Shown: positions 1-8,604 of the stretch, piece by piece
How the letters are laid out: the number at the start of each line of letters is the position of its first letter
Numbering within the stretch: the first letter of the stretch is position 1
Source: CBFHND01 sp965657085
Lineage (GTDB): Bacteria > Pseudomonadota > Alphaproteobacteria > Rhodobacterales > Rhodobacteraceae
Assembly (NCBI GenBank): GCA_965657085.1
Contig: CBFHND010000014.1
Coordinates: 1 to 64,000, forward strand
Direction: 5' to 3'
Length of the DNA stretch: 64,000 bases
Translations under genes and position numbers: made by a program
The notes under the pieces: model-generated
The model's input: only the letters and a program-made list of their open reading frames with translations
What the model was told of the DNA's origin: nothing
The model's database searches: none

Positions 1-11
1 TGTAGGCTTAC

Positions 12-1088
12 TTACAATCCCCCCCCAACAGCAGCAGCCACACCTGTGGTGCCCGTACATGATGTGGGCATTCCGCGCGCGACACGTACCGCCAGATAGG
101 CAAATGCCTGTGCCTCTAGCATATCTCCGTCAATTCCGATGTGATCCACGTCCACTACTTCTGCATCAAGGGATTGCGCCAACAATTCCATCAAATAGGT
201 GTTTCTCCGTCCGCCACCGCACACGTACACATGGCTCACCGGTTCAGGAAAAAACTGAACTCCACGCGCGACCGCCGCTGCAACGCACGCCGTCAGCGTC
301 GCAACAGCATCTTGGGGGCGAAGCTGTTCAATGTCTGAAAGTTCGCCGCGAAAGCTGTCGCGATCAAGTGACTTCGGCGGCAGTTGGCTGAAATAAGGGT
401 GCGCCATAAACGCCCGCACCAGTTCATCATCAACTGTGCCCGAACGTGCTGTTTCACCGTTTTCATCAAATGTTTTGCCAAAATGGCGCTGCATCACATC
501 ATTGATCGGCGCATTCGCCGGACCGGTATCAAATGCCAAAAGTGCACCGCTGTCCTCAGGCTTTGCGCGTAGCGGATCAACCCATGTTACATTTCCCACA
601 CCGCCAAGATTCAGGAATGCCACGGGCTCCTGTGCGCCGATGTGTTTGGCCAGCGCAAAATGATAGAAAGGGGCAAGTGGCGCACCCTGTCCGCCTAATT
701 CTACATCTGCCGAGCGGAAGTCCCAGACGACCGGCGCATTCAACACATCTGCCAACACCTGACCATCGCCAATTTGAAATGTCCGGCGGTTTGCAGGATC
801 GTGACTTAGGGTCTGACCATGAAACCCGAATAACTCCGCATCGCCATAATAGCTTAACGCTTGGGCATGAACAGTCTCGACCAGTTCAGCCACATCCGCC
901 AGATCATCCTCTGGCCAGCACCCCAAACCAGAACGCAAGACATTTTGCTCCGCTGCGGTATAGGCCCGAAAGCCGCTCTCGCCGAAGCCTGCTATTTCAA
1001 CCCCATCCGTGAGCACCATAGCCGTGTCCACACCGTCCAAAGACGTGCCAGACATTGCACCAACGGATCTTATCATACCTGTTTTCAA
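12..1088 (-). CDS. anmK: anhydro-N-acetylmuramic acid kinase
   Basis: This 358-residue protein matches the AnmK family in length and motifs. AnmK hydrolyses and phosphorylates 1,6-anhydro-MurNAc to MurNAc-6-phosphate, which recycles peptidoglycan turnover products in the cytoplasm. The phosphate-binding signature AMSGTSLDGVD lies at residues 11-21, and a second glycine-rich motif (FDTGPANAPIND) lies near the middle, as expected for the ASKHA kinase fold. The gene is complete, ends 11 bases from the window edge, and is divergent from tyrS with about 76 bp between the two starts. NagZ, which makes the upstream amino sugar in the same pathway, is encoded about 17 kb away in this window. Confidence 0.95.
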   Translation of the reverse strand: MKTGMIRSVGAMSGTSLDGVDTAMVLTDGVEIAGFGESGFRAYTAAEQNVLRSGLGCWPEDDLADVAELVETVHAQALSYYGDAELFGFHGQTLSHDPANRRTFQIGDGQVLADVLNAPVVWDFRSADVELGGQGAPLAPFYHFALAKHIGAQEPVAFLNLGGVGNVTWVDPLRAKPEDSGALLAFDTGPANAPINDVMQRHFGKTFDENGETARSGTVDDELVRAFMAHPYFSQLPPKSLDRDSFRGELSDIEQLRPQDAVATLTACVAAAVARGVQFFPEPVSHVYVCGGGRRNTYLMELLAQSLDAEVVDVDHIGIDGDMLEAQAFAYLAVRVARGMPTSCTGTTGVAAAVGGGL

Positions 1089-1164
1089 ACTGTGTGCCCC
1101 TCAGCCCCTTTACCGCCGTGGCGTTCCCCCCTTATACGGTTTGAAAATACGTGAAGGAAGCGCC

Positions 1165-2412
1165 ATGACATACCACCCAAAATCGGAGTTCATCGCCATT
1201 ATGATGGAGCGCGGCTATCTGGCCGATTGCACCGATTATCAGGGGCTCGATGATGCGCTGATGCAAGGGCCGCAGGTCGCCTATATCGGCTTTGACGCCA
1301 CGGCCAAATCGCTGCACGTCGGCTCGCTTATCCAGATCATGATGCTGCGCTGGTTCCAGAAGACCGGGCACCGGCCCATCACCCTGATGGGGGGCGGCAC
1401 GACCAAGGTGGGCGATCCCAGCTTTCGTGCCGATGAACGCCCCCTGCTGACGCCCGAGGCGATCGACGGCAATATCGCGGGCATCAAACAGGTGTTTTCG
1501 GCCTACATCGACTACGGCGATGACGCGGCGATGATGATCAACAACGCCGAATGGCTGGACGGGTTGAACTACCTTGATTTCCTGCGCGACATCGGGCGGC
1601 ATTTCTCGATCAACCGGATGCTGGCCTTTGAATCCGTGAAATCGCGGCTCGACCGCGAGCAATCGCTGTCGTTCCTCGAATTCAATTACATGATCCTGCA
1701 AGCCTATGATTTCATGGAGCTTCACCGCCGTTACGGGTGCATCTTGCAGATGGGCGGATCGGATCAGTGGGGCAATATCGTCAATGGCATCGACCTGACG
1801 CGCCGGGTCATCGATGGCGAGGTTTACGGGCTGACATCGCCCCTGCTGACCACCTCCGATGGCAAGAAGATGGGCAAATCGCAGTCGGGGGCCGTGTGGC
1901 TCAATGCCGATATGCTGTCGCCTTATGAATTCTGGCAGTTCTGGCGCAACACCACCGACGCGGACGTGGGCCGGTTCCTGAAGCTGTATACCGAACTGCC
2001 CGTGGACGAATGTGACCGTCTGGGTGCGTTGGAAGGGTCCGAGATCAACGAGGCCAAGGCACGCCTTGCCACCGAGGTCACAACCCTGCTGCACGGGGCT
2101 GACGCCGCCGCCGCCGCCGCCGCCACCGCGCGCGAAGTGTTCGAGAAGGGTGGCGTAGGGGATGATCTGCCTACGCTGAGCATTTCCGCGGACGATCTGG
2201 GCGATGGCATGTCCATCGTGCAGATGATCGTGAAATCGGGGCTGGCGGGATCAGGCAAGGAGGCCAAGCGCCTGATCGCGGAGAACGGCGCGCGCCTGAA
2301 CGATGAACCCCTGACCAATGCGGGCCTGATGATCGACGCGGCCGCTCTGGCCACGCCGATCAAGCTCTCAGCGGGCAAAAAGCGCCATGCGCTGGTGCAG
2401 CTAGAAAAGTAA
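1165..2412 (+). CDS. tyrS: tyrosyl-tRNA synthetase
   Basis: This 416-residue class I aminoacyl-tRNA synthetase charges tRNA-Tyr. The HIGH-equivalent HVGSL is at residues 51-55 and the KMSKS-equivalent KMGKS is near residue 235. A C-terminal S4 RNA-binding domain covers about residues 350-410 and includes a GSGKEAKRLI stretch. The frame stays open further upstream, but I chose the ATG at 1165 because a good ribosome site (AAGGAAG) precedes it and the family begins here. The gene is divergent from anmK. A run of alanine codons (GCC GCC GCC) near residues 313-320 gives a short low-complexity linker before the S4 domain. Confidence 0.96.
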   Translation: MTYHPKSEFIAIMMERGYLADCTDYQGLDDALMQGPQVAYIGFDATAKSLHVGSLIQIMMLRWFQKTGHRPITLMGGGTTKVGDPSFRADERPLLTPEAIDGNIAGIKQVFSAYIDYGDDAAMMINNAEWLDGLNYLDFLRDIGRHFSINRMLAFESVKSRLDREQSLSFLEFNYMILQAYDFMELHRRYGCILQMGGSDQWGNIVNGIDLTRRVIDGEVYGLTSPLLTTSDGKKMGKSQSGAVWLNADMLSPYEFWQFWRNTTDADVGRFLKLYTELPVDECDRLGALEGSEINEAKARLATEVTTLLHGADAAAAAAATAREVFEKGGVGDDLPTLSISADDLGDGMSIVQMIVKSGLAGSGKEAKRLIAENGARLNDEPLTNAGLMIDAAALATPIKLSAGKKRHALVQLEK

Positions 2413-2529
2413 CGTCAGCGCGTGCAGCAGCACGGCCACGGGAACCGATAGAACCGCCGCGATGATGAACACTGCGGCGGTGGTGATACGTGGGGCGGGG
2501 GCGGAGACGCCGAAAACATCATTTGTCAT
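2401..2529 (-). CDS. small single-span membrane protein (hypothetical)
   Basis: This 42-codon frame encodes a short polar N-terminus followed by a hydrophobic stretch (about residues 17-42, with runs such as AAVFIIAAVLSV). It would make one membrane helix with almost no cytoplasmic domain. Its 3' end overlaps the 3' end of tyrS by 12 bp in the convergent direction, and its start is divergent from the FemAB-like gene. The ribosome site is weak. No family is recognised. It may be a real small membrane protein or a chance frame, so confidence is low. Confidence 0.35.
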   Translation of the reverse strand: MTNDVFGVSAPAPRITTAAVFIIAAVLSVPVAVLLHALTLLF

Positions 2530-2574
2530 GGATCCATTAACCGCGATTTAGGTTTCCATCCGCTTAATGGGGCC

Positions 2575-3456
2575 ATGTTTGATTTCGCATCCGCCGATAT
2601 GGTGCTGCCCCTGATGCAAAGCGCCGAGTTTGAATGCGCCCTGCGCCGCATGGGGCGTGACCCGCTGCGACTGGACTGTGGCACGCTTGTGCTGCGGCGC
2701 AGGGTCTGCGGCCTGCCCGTTGCGATGATGCCCCGCGTGGCCGATGCCCGGATCGAAGCTGCGCTGTCACACCTGCACACCGCCGGGCATCGCGGCCCGG
2801 TCATCCTGTCACCTGCCATGCCCGGCACCGCCCCGATGACACTCGGCGCGCTGCCACTGATGTCCGGGGCCACGCAAGCGCATCTGGCGCTGGATGCGCC
2901 CGAGGTGATGCGCGCAGCCCTCAAGGGCAAATGGCGCAACCGGCTGGTCCGGGCCGAGGCTGCGGGCCTGACCCTCAACCGCTATCCGCTGCCCACGCGG
3001 CGGCCACATTGGTTGGTTCAGGCTGCAACCCGTCAGGCGCGCGCGCGGCGTTACAGGCTTTGGCCCACACCGCTGACCTGCGCCTATGCCAGCACGCACC
3101 GGCGCGCGTCGCTGGTGTTCGAGGCGTCGCAGAACGGCACGCCGGTGGCCGCGATGCTGTTTCTGCGTCACGGCAGCACCGCCACCTACCACATGGGCCA
3201 CACCACGGCTGCGGGCCGCGCGTTGGGGGCGCATACGCTGTTGATGTGGCAGGCAATGCATCACTTGTACCGCAAGGGACACCGCTGGATCGATCTGGGC
3301 CTGATCGACACGGAGGACGCAGCCGGACTGGCCCGCTTCAAACTTGGGACCGGTGCGCAGGCGGTGCGCACAGGCGGCACTTGGGGCCGGTGGCCGCCTT
3401 TGTGCCACGTTTTGCGCCCACTTGCGCGGCTGGACCAGCGGTTGATGGCCTGCTGA
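2575..3456 (+). CDS. FemAB/GNAT-like acyltransferase
   Basis: This 293-residue protein looks like a FemAB-type (double GNAT fold) acyltransferase of the BioF2-like group. A basic stretch (LKGKWRNRLVRAEAAGL, about residues 120-136) matches the family pattern before the second domain. The C-terminal half carries the typical run TYHMGHTTAAGRALGAH followed by a WIDLGLID strand and a GLARFKLGTG turn. Such proteins transfer amino acids or acyl groups to envelope precursors, but the substrate cannot be read from the sequence. The gene stands alone between tyrS and the SDR operon. Confidence 0.7.
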   Translation: MFDFASADMVLPLMQSAEFECALRRMGRDPLRLDCGTLVLRRRVCGLPVAMMPRVADARIEAALSHLHTAGHRGPVILSPAMPGTAPMTLGALPLMSGATQAHLALDAPEVMRAALKGKWRNRLVRAEAAGLTLNRYPLPTRRPHWLVQAATRQARARRYRLWPTPLTCAYASTHRRASLVFEASQNGTPVAAMLFLRHGSTATYHMGHTTAAGRALGAHTLLMWQAMHHLYRKGHRWIDLGLIDTEDAAGLARFKLGTGAQAVRTGGTWGRWPPLCHVLRPLARLDQRLMAC

Positions 3457-3484
3457 CTGGACATGCGGTGCCAGCCGCGGCTAA

Positions 3485-3500
3485 ATGAACAGACGTTCAT
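3485..3500. promoter_or_regulatory. inverted repeat, possible TetR-type operator
   Basis: The bases read ATGAAC-AGAC-GTTCAT, a perfect 6-bp inverted repeat with a 4-bp spacer. It lies 25-40 bp before the start of the SDR gene, where a repressor would block a promoter. Palindromes of this size are typical of TetR-family operators. No TetR gene is adjacent, so the regulator is unknown. Confidence 0.4.
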
Positions 3501-3524
3501 ATTCAGCGACCAGAGAGGCCCCCC

Positions 3525-4280
3525 ATGCAGCTTTCCACCACCGCCGCCATCGTGACCGGAGGCGCCTCGGGCCTTGGCGAGGCCACCGCCCGGCATTTCG
3601 CAGCCCAAGGCGCGCAAGTGACCCTGCTGGACCGTGACACCACCCGTGGCCCCATGGTCGCCGCAGAGATCGGTGGGCATTTCGCTGAAACCGATGTGAC
3701 CGACGAAGCGTCGGTTGCCGCCGCCATCGCCACCGCCATGGACAAGATGGGCAAAATCACCGCGGCGGTGAACTGCGCGGGCATCGCTTACGGCATCAAG
3801 ACCGTGGGCCGCGACGGCGCGCACCCGCTGGACGCCTTCCAGCGTACCATCGACATCAACCTCGTGGGCAGCTTCAACGTGGGCCGTCTGGCCGCCGTGG
3901 AAATGGCCAGGAACGATCCCGAACCCGATGGCGCGCGCGGCGTGATCATCAACACCGCCTCCATCGCGGCCTTCGACGGGCAGAAGGGCCAGGCCGCCTA
4001 TGCCGCCTCCAAGGGTGGCGTGGTAGGCATGACCCTGCCGATGGCGCGCGATCTGGCCAGCACCGGCATCCGGGTGATGACCATCGCGCCGGGCATCTTC
4101 GCCACGCCCATGCTGGCGGGCCTGCCCGAGGATGTGCAGGCGGGGCTGGCCGCTGATGTGCCCAACCCCGCGCGCCTTGGCGATCCGGCGGAATACGGGC
4201 GGTTGGCGGGCTTAATCGTGGAAATGGGATACCTGAATGGCGAAGTCATCCGCCTTGATGGTGCCCTGCGGATGCGCTGA
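3525..4280 (+). CDS. short-chain dehydrogenase/reductase, 3-hydroxyacyl-CoA dehydrogenase-like
   Basis: This 251-residue classical SDR has the NAD-binding motif TGGASGLG at residues 11-18, the NCAG strand motif, the active-site serine in NTASIAAF, and the YxxxK pair at Tyr159 and Lys163. The overall pattern, including TIDINLVGSFNVGRLAAVEM and a C-terminal EYGRLAGLIVEMGYLNGEVIRLDGALRM, most resembles HSD10-type 3-hydroxyacyl-CoA dehydrogenases that act on short or branched acyl-CoAs. The next gene overlaps its stop codon (TGATG), so the two are probably translated together. A small palindrome precedes the gene. Confidence 0.85.
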   Translation: MQLSTTAAIVTGGASGLGEATARHFAAQGAQVTLLDRDTTRGPMVAAEIGGHFAETDVTDEASVAAAIATAMDKMGKITAAVNCAGIAYGIKTVGRDGAHPLDAFQRTIDINLVGSFNVGRLAAVEMARNDPEPDGARGVIINTASIAAFDGQKGQAAYAASKGGVVGMTLPMARDLASTGIRVMTIAPGIFATPMLAGLPEDVQAGLAADVPNPARLGDPAEYGRLAGLIVEMGYLNGEVIRLDGALRMR

Positions 4281-4825
4281 TGGCTTCGGAGGCCGACAAA
4301 ATGGCGGCGGGCGACTGGTACACCTGCCTTGATGATGAGCTTGAGGCGCTGCGGCGGACCGCTCTGGAGGCCGCACATGCCCACAACCACCTGCCCCCGT
4401 CCGCGCGCCGCAGTCTCAGCGCGCCGTTGCAGGCGCTTTTCGCCGCACACGGGGAAAACTGCCTGATCGAAGTGCCATTTCATTGCTCTTACGGACGCAA
4501 CATCACGCTGGGTGGTGACGTGTTCATCAACACGGGCGTGGTGATCCTCGACAGTGCGCCGGTGCACATCGGCGCGGGCACGATGATCGGCCCCTCCGCG
4601 CAGATCTACTGCGCCGACCACCACCGCGACCCGGTCAAGCGCCGCGCAGGCATCGAACGCGCCTTGCCGGTGACCATCGGTGCAGATGTATGGATTGGCG
4701 GCGGTGCGATCATCCTGCCCGGCGTGACCATCGGCGATGGCGCCATTGTCGGCGCAGGCAGCACGGTCACCCGCAACATTCCCGCAGGTGCCACTGTCAC
4801 AGGCCCTGCGGCACAGGTCCGTTAA
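4280..4825 (+). CDS. hexapeptide-repeat sugar O-acetyltransferase (Maa/NodL-like)
   Basis: This 181-residue protein has the maltose/nodulation O-acetyltransferase layout: a helical N-terminal segment with DDELEALRRTALE, then left-handed beta-helix repeats such as IGAGTMIGPS, IGADVWIGGGAIILPGV and IGDGAIVGAGSTVT. The acceptor-activating histidine lies in YCADHHRDP. Such enzymes move acetyl from acetyl-CoA to a sugar hydroxyl, and the natural substrate here is unknown. It is coupled to the SDR by a one-base stop/start overlap. Its stop codon overlaps the stop of the convergent ABC-F gene through the sequence TTAA. Confidence 0.85.
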   Translation: MASEADKMAAGDWYTCLDDELEALRRTALEAAHAHNHLPPSARRSLSAPLQALFAAHGENCLIEVPFHCSYGRNITLGGDVFINTGVVILDSAPVHIGAGTMIGPSAQIYCADHHRDPVKRRAGIERALPVTIGADVWIGGGAIILPGVTIGDGAIVGAGSTVTRNIPAGATVTGPAAQVR

Positions 4826-6630
4826 ACGGCGGCCTTTTCCTCAAGCGCGAGCCACTCTTCCTCGGCCGCGTCCAGCTTGGCCTGCCGTTCGATCAACGCA
4901 TCCGTGGCCTTCTGGAACTTCACCGGATTGGCTGTAAAAAGCTCCGGGTCGCTCATCAATTCCTGCAGCTTGCCGATCTCGGCCTCCAACCGCTCCATCT
5001 CTGCCGGCAGCGCCTCAAGCCGATGCTTCTCGGTAAAGCTCAGGCCCTTGGGGGCGGCCTTCTCCAACTTCACCTTCGCCTCGGATACTTTTGATTTTAC
5101 GACGCTTTCGGAAAAATCGTCCTGCTGCCTCTGCGCGATGTAGTCCGACCAGCCCCCGGCATAGACCGTGGCCTTGCCGTCGCCTTCCATGGCGATGGTG
5201 GTCACCGCCACGCGGTCCAGAAAATCGCGGTCGTGGCTGACCAGAATGACGGTACCGTCATATTGGCCAAGGATGTCCTGCAACAGGTCCAGCGTTTCCA
5301 CGTCCAGATCGTTCGTGGGTTCGTCCAGCACCAGCAGGTTCGAAGGCCGCGCCATCAGTTTGGCCAGCAACAGCCGCGCCTTTTCCCCGCCTGACAGGGA
5401 TTTGACCGCCGCCCGCGCCTGCGCGTCGTCAAAGAGGAACTCCTTGAGGTAGCCCACCACATGCTTGGGCTGGCCCCGCACCATGACCTGATCGGCCTTG
5501 CCACTGACCCGCATGTCGGGATCGCCCGTCAGGCTGTCCCACAGGCTCATCTCCGGGTCCAGCTGCGCGCGCGCCTGATCAAACAGCGCCAGTTCAAGGT
5601 TGGTGCCAAGGGTCACGGTGCCGCTGTCCGGCGCCTCGCGCCCGATCAACATGTTCAGCAGCGTGGTCTTGCCCACACCGTTGGGGCCCACCAGCGCGAT
5701 GCGGTCACCGCGCGTCACCGTCAAATCAAAAGGCTTCAGGATCACCTTGTCGCCATAAGCCTTTGTAATTCCTTTGGCTTCGATCACCTTGCGGCCCGAT
5801 TTCGGGCCTGCATCCAGCGCCATCGCTGCCGTGCCTTGCCGCTTGATCTGCGAGGCGCGTTCGGCCCGCAGCCCCTGCAGGGCGCGCACCCGGCCCTGGT
5901 TGCGCTTGCGCCGGGCGCTGATGCCTTCCACGGCCCACCGCGCCTCGGCCTTGATCTTGCGGTTCAGCTTGTGGCGCTGGGTGTCTTCCTCGTCCCAGAC
6001 CTTGTCGCGCCAGTCCTCAAAAGCGGCAAAGCCCTTTTCTTGCCGCCGCACGGCCCCCCGGTCGATCCACAGCGTCGCACGGGTCAGCGCACGCAGGAAT
6101 GCGCGGTCGTGGCTGATGATGACATAGCCGTTGCGCGTGGTCTTCAATTCCTCTTCGAGCCAGGCAATCGCCTCGATGTCGAGATGGTTCGTCGGCTCGT
6201 CCAGAAGCATCAGCGCGTGATCCTCGGCCATCAGCCGCGCCAGCGCCGCGCGCCGCCGCTCGCCGCCCGATGCGGTCTCGACCGGGCGCGCGGGGTCGAA
6301 TTTCAGGCCCGCGCCCGCACGCTCCACCTTGTAAAGATCGCTGGGGTCCAGCCCGTGCATCGCAAAATCGCCCAAGGTCTCGAATCCGCTCAGGTCCGGG
6401 TCCTGCTCCATGTATCCGACGGACACGCCGGGGCCTGCGATCACCTCGCCGCTGTCAGGTTCGACCAGCCCGCCCATCACCTTCATCAGCGTGGATTTGC
6501 CCGAGCCGTTGCGCCCCACAAGGGCCACGCGGTCGCCCGGCTGGATGACCAGCGACAACCCGTCAAACACCGGATCACCCCCGAAAGTCAGGGAAATATC
6601 GTTCAATTGCAAAAGGGGTACACGCGCCAT
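4822..6630 (-). CDS. uup: ABC-F family ATPase, Uup-like
   Basis: This 602-residue soluble protein has two ABC ATPase domains and no membrane segment. The first half carries GRNGSGKST (about residues 39-47), the signature SGGERRRAALARL and the Walker B stretch LMLLDEPTNHLD. The second half repeats this with GPNGVGKTT, SGGEKARLLLAKL and LLVLDEPTNDLD. An acidic and basic coiled coil of about 70 residues ends the protein (LPAEMERLEAEIGKLQELM), as in Uup rather than EttA. ABC-F proteins act on ribosomes or, for Uup, on branched DNA and ribosome assembly. The exact role here is inferred from the family. Confidence 0.85.
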   Translation of the reverse strand: MARVPLLQLNDISLTFGGDPVFDGLSLVIQPGDRVALVGRNGSGKSTLMKVMGGLVEPDSGEVIAGPGVSVGYMEQDPDLSGFETLGDFAMHGLDPSDLYKVERAGAGLKFDPARPVETASGGERRRAALARLMAEDHALMLLDEPTNHLDIEAIAWLEEELKTTRNGYVIISHDRAFLRALTRATLWIDRGAVRRQEKGFAAFEDWRDKVWDEEDTQRHKLNRKIKAEARWAVEGISARRKRNQGRVRALQGLRAERASQIKRQGTAAMALDAGPKSGRKVIEAKGITKAYGDKVILKPFDLTVTRGDRIALVGPNGVGKTTLLNMLIGREAPDSGTVTLGTNLELALFDQARAQLDPEMSLWDSLTGDPDMRVSGKADQVMVRGQPKHVVGYLKEFLFDDAQARAAVKSLSGGEKARLLLAKLMARPSNLLVLDEPTNDLDVETLDLLQDILGQYDGTVILVSHDRDFLDRVAVTTIAMEGDGKATVYAGGWSDYIAQRQQDDFSESVVKSKVSEAKVKLEKAAPKGLSFTEKHRLEALPAEMERLEAEIGKLQELMSDPELFTANPVKFQKATDALIERQAKLDAAEEEWLALEEKAAV

Positions 6631-6785
6631 GCCGCCCGACTACTGCCTTGGGCGCGCAGGGTCAATCAGAGGGCGCGCGCAAAAAAGTTAAGACACTGCC
6701 GAATAAAACCCCGCCCCCGCTTGTTTCCATCCCAGAACGCAAAACGCGCGACGATTGCGCGGACACATCAGAGGGACTTGAGACA

Positions 6786-8570
6786 ATGACATTTTCGACA
6801 TCCGCAAACCTGCTCACCAACGGCACCTTCACCGACGGGCTGACCGGCTGGACCGCCATTGACGCCGACGACACAGTCGCCTCCATCGTCGCGCGCGACA
6901 ACGCCGTGAACCTGAACGCGGGTCAGGACACGGTGTTCGGCGATGCGCTTGAACAGGAGTTCGCCACAACGGCCGGTCAGGACCTGACCATGGTGATCCA
7001 GCTCAACACCTTTCAGGGCGACGGGCGGCACAGTTTCCTGATCGAACTGTTCGACGACGCGGGCAACCTGATCCAAAGCACGGCGGCGCAGACCCAGCCC
7101 GATACGAACGACTTCGTGTCCCTGAACTTTACCGCGCTGAGCGCGACAACCACCATCAAGATCACCAACACCGACACGACCAACACCATCAACTCGGATG
7201 CGCGGATCGTAAATGTCGGCGTCTTCGACCTGGACACGATCGATGTGTTCGAACTGACAGGCGGCTCTGGCGGCAACCGGTTCCAGGGCACCGACGCGGA
7301 CGATTTCTTTGTCGGCGACGGGCGCGGTGACACGTTCTTCGGCAGCCTCGGCGCTGACACGCTGGACGGCTCCAGCGGGGCCGACCTGGTGGACTACAGC
7401 GCCTCGACCGAAGCCGTGAACCTGTTCGGGCGCGGCACCACAAACGAGGTCGCCAGCACCGGCGGACTGGCCGAGGGCGATGTTCTGCGCAATATCGAAA
7501 GGGTCATCGGCACCGACTTTGATGACGTCTTCAACATCCGCACCAACAAGACGACCATCGATGCCGGGGCCGGCGATGATCTCATCATCGGTTCCTTCAA
7601 CAGTGATGTCTTCATCGGCGGCGCGGGCAATGACACGATCTTTGGCGACAACGGCGCGGACCGGGCCATCTTTACCGGCGACCTCGGCGACTTCGATTTC
7701 AGCACCGATGGCACAAGGCTGTTGGTAATCAACCGCGTCACCGGAGAGATCGACACCCTGGGCGGCATCGAGAACCTCACCTTCGACGATGGCACCTTTG
7801 CCACTGTGGATCTGGCGCCGACTGAACCGCTGAACACGGTCATCACCGGCTCGGGTACGGTGGACGGCACCGGACTGGGCGATGACATCACCGGCGGGGA
7901 TGCCAATGACACCATTAGCGGGTTCGGCGGCAACGACACCATCCTCGCGCGCGACGGCGCGGACGAAATCCACGGCGGCTTTGGCGATGACGACATCAAC
8001 GGGGTGCGTGGCAACGATCTGATTTTTGGCGACGCGGGCAATGACACGATCCTCGGCGGCAAGGGCAAGGACACCATCGACGGCGGGGATGGCGACGATG
8101 TCATCCTCGGCGGTCGGGGTCGCAACAAGGTGAACGGGGCCGACGGCGATGACCTGATCATCGGCGACAGCAGCATCGACCGTCTGACCGGTGGCTTTGG
8201 CGATGACACGCTCGAAGGTGGCGCAGGCGAGGATCGGCTTGCCGGCAGCCGCGGCAAGGATGTGCTGGACGGTGGCGCAGGCGATGACCGGATGTCCGGC
8301 GGCAAGGGCGTCGACACCTTCGTCTTTGCCGATGGCTTCGGCACCGATGTCATCGAGGACTTCGAAGTGGACGTTTCCGGCGAAGTCATTGATCTCAGTG
8401 GCGTCACATCCATCACCAGCTTTGCCGATCTGATCGACAACCACATCACCGCGAACAGCGATCACTTGCTGATCGACGACGGTGCGGGCAACACGATCCG
8501 GCTCAATGGTCTCGACCAAAGCGATCTTGACGCGCTGACCACGGATCAGTTCATCTTCGCGCTGGTCTGA
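6786..8570 (+). CDS. RTX calcium-binding protein, type I secretion substrate
   Basis: This 594-residue acidic protein has no N-terminal signal peptide. The first ~150 residues (LLTNGTFTDGLTGW and a beta-rich run) resemble a carbohydrate-binding or DUF642-like jelly roll. From about residue 155 there are many nonapeptide RTX repeats of the form GGxGxDxhx, for example GGFGDDDINGVRG and GGDGDDVILGG, in two blocks separated by an all-beta insert. The last ~90 residues (FVFADGFGTDVIEDFEV and a terminal hydrophobic FIFALV) match the C-terminal secretion region of type I substrates. I chose the ATG at 6786 behind GAGGGA. No catalytic domain is visible, and no type I secretion genes occur in this window. 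Confidence 0.85.
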   Translation: MTFSTSANLLTNGTFTDGLTGWTAIDADDTVASIVARDNAVNLNAGQDTVFGDALEQEFATTAGQDLTMVIQLNTFQGDGRHSFLIELFDDAGNLIQSTAAQTQPDTNDFVSLNFTALSATTTIKITNTDTTNTINSDARIVNVGVFDLDTIDVFELTGGSGGNRFQGTDADDFFVGDGRGDTFFGSLGADTLDGSSGADLVDYSASTEAVNLFGRGTTNEVASTGGLAEGDVLRNIERVIGTDFDDVFNIRTNKTTIDAGAGDDLIIGSFNSDVFIGGAGNDTIFGDNGADRAIFTGDLGDFDFSTDGTRLLVINRVTGEIDTLGGIENLTFDDGTFATVDLAPTEPLNTVITGSGTVDGTGLGDDITGGDANDTISGFGGNDTILARDGADEIHGGFGDDDINGVRGNDLIFGDAGNDTILGGKGKDTIDGGDGDDVILGGRGRNKVNGADGDDLIIGDSSIDRLTGGFGDDTLEGGAGEDRLAGSRGKDVLDGGAGDDRMSGGKGVDTFVFADGFGTDVIEDFEVDVSGEVIDLSGVTSITSFADLIDNHITANSDHLLIDDGAGNTIRLNGLDQSDLDALTTDQFIFALV

Positions 8571-8580
8571 CGCCGCGCCG

Positions 8581-8604
8581 GGGCGACCCTTTCACGGGTC
8601 GTCC
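8581..8604. terminator. stem-loop between convergent RTX and olsB genes
   Basis: The bases form GGGCGACCC, a 6-base loop and GGGTCGTCC, a 9-bp stem with one mismatch. It sits in the 34-bp gap between the two convergent stop codons, so it could end transcripts from both sides. There is no strong T tract. Confidence 0.45.

Noticed and set aside
5461..6789. 442-codon plus-strand frame opposite the ABC-F gene
   Set aside because: It is a shadow of a well-supported ATPase and has no motif of its own.
6768..8519. 583-codon minus-strand frame opposite the RTX gene
   Set aside because: RTX repeats lack stop codons in several frames. The product has low complexity and no family resemblance, while the plus strand encodes a clear RTX protein.
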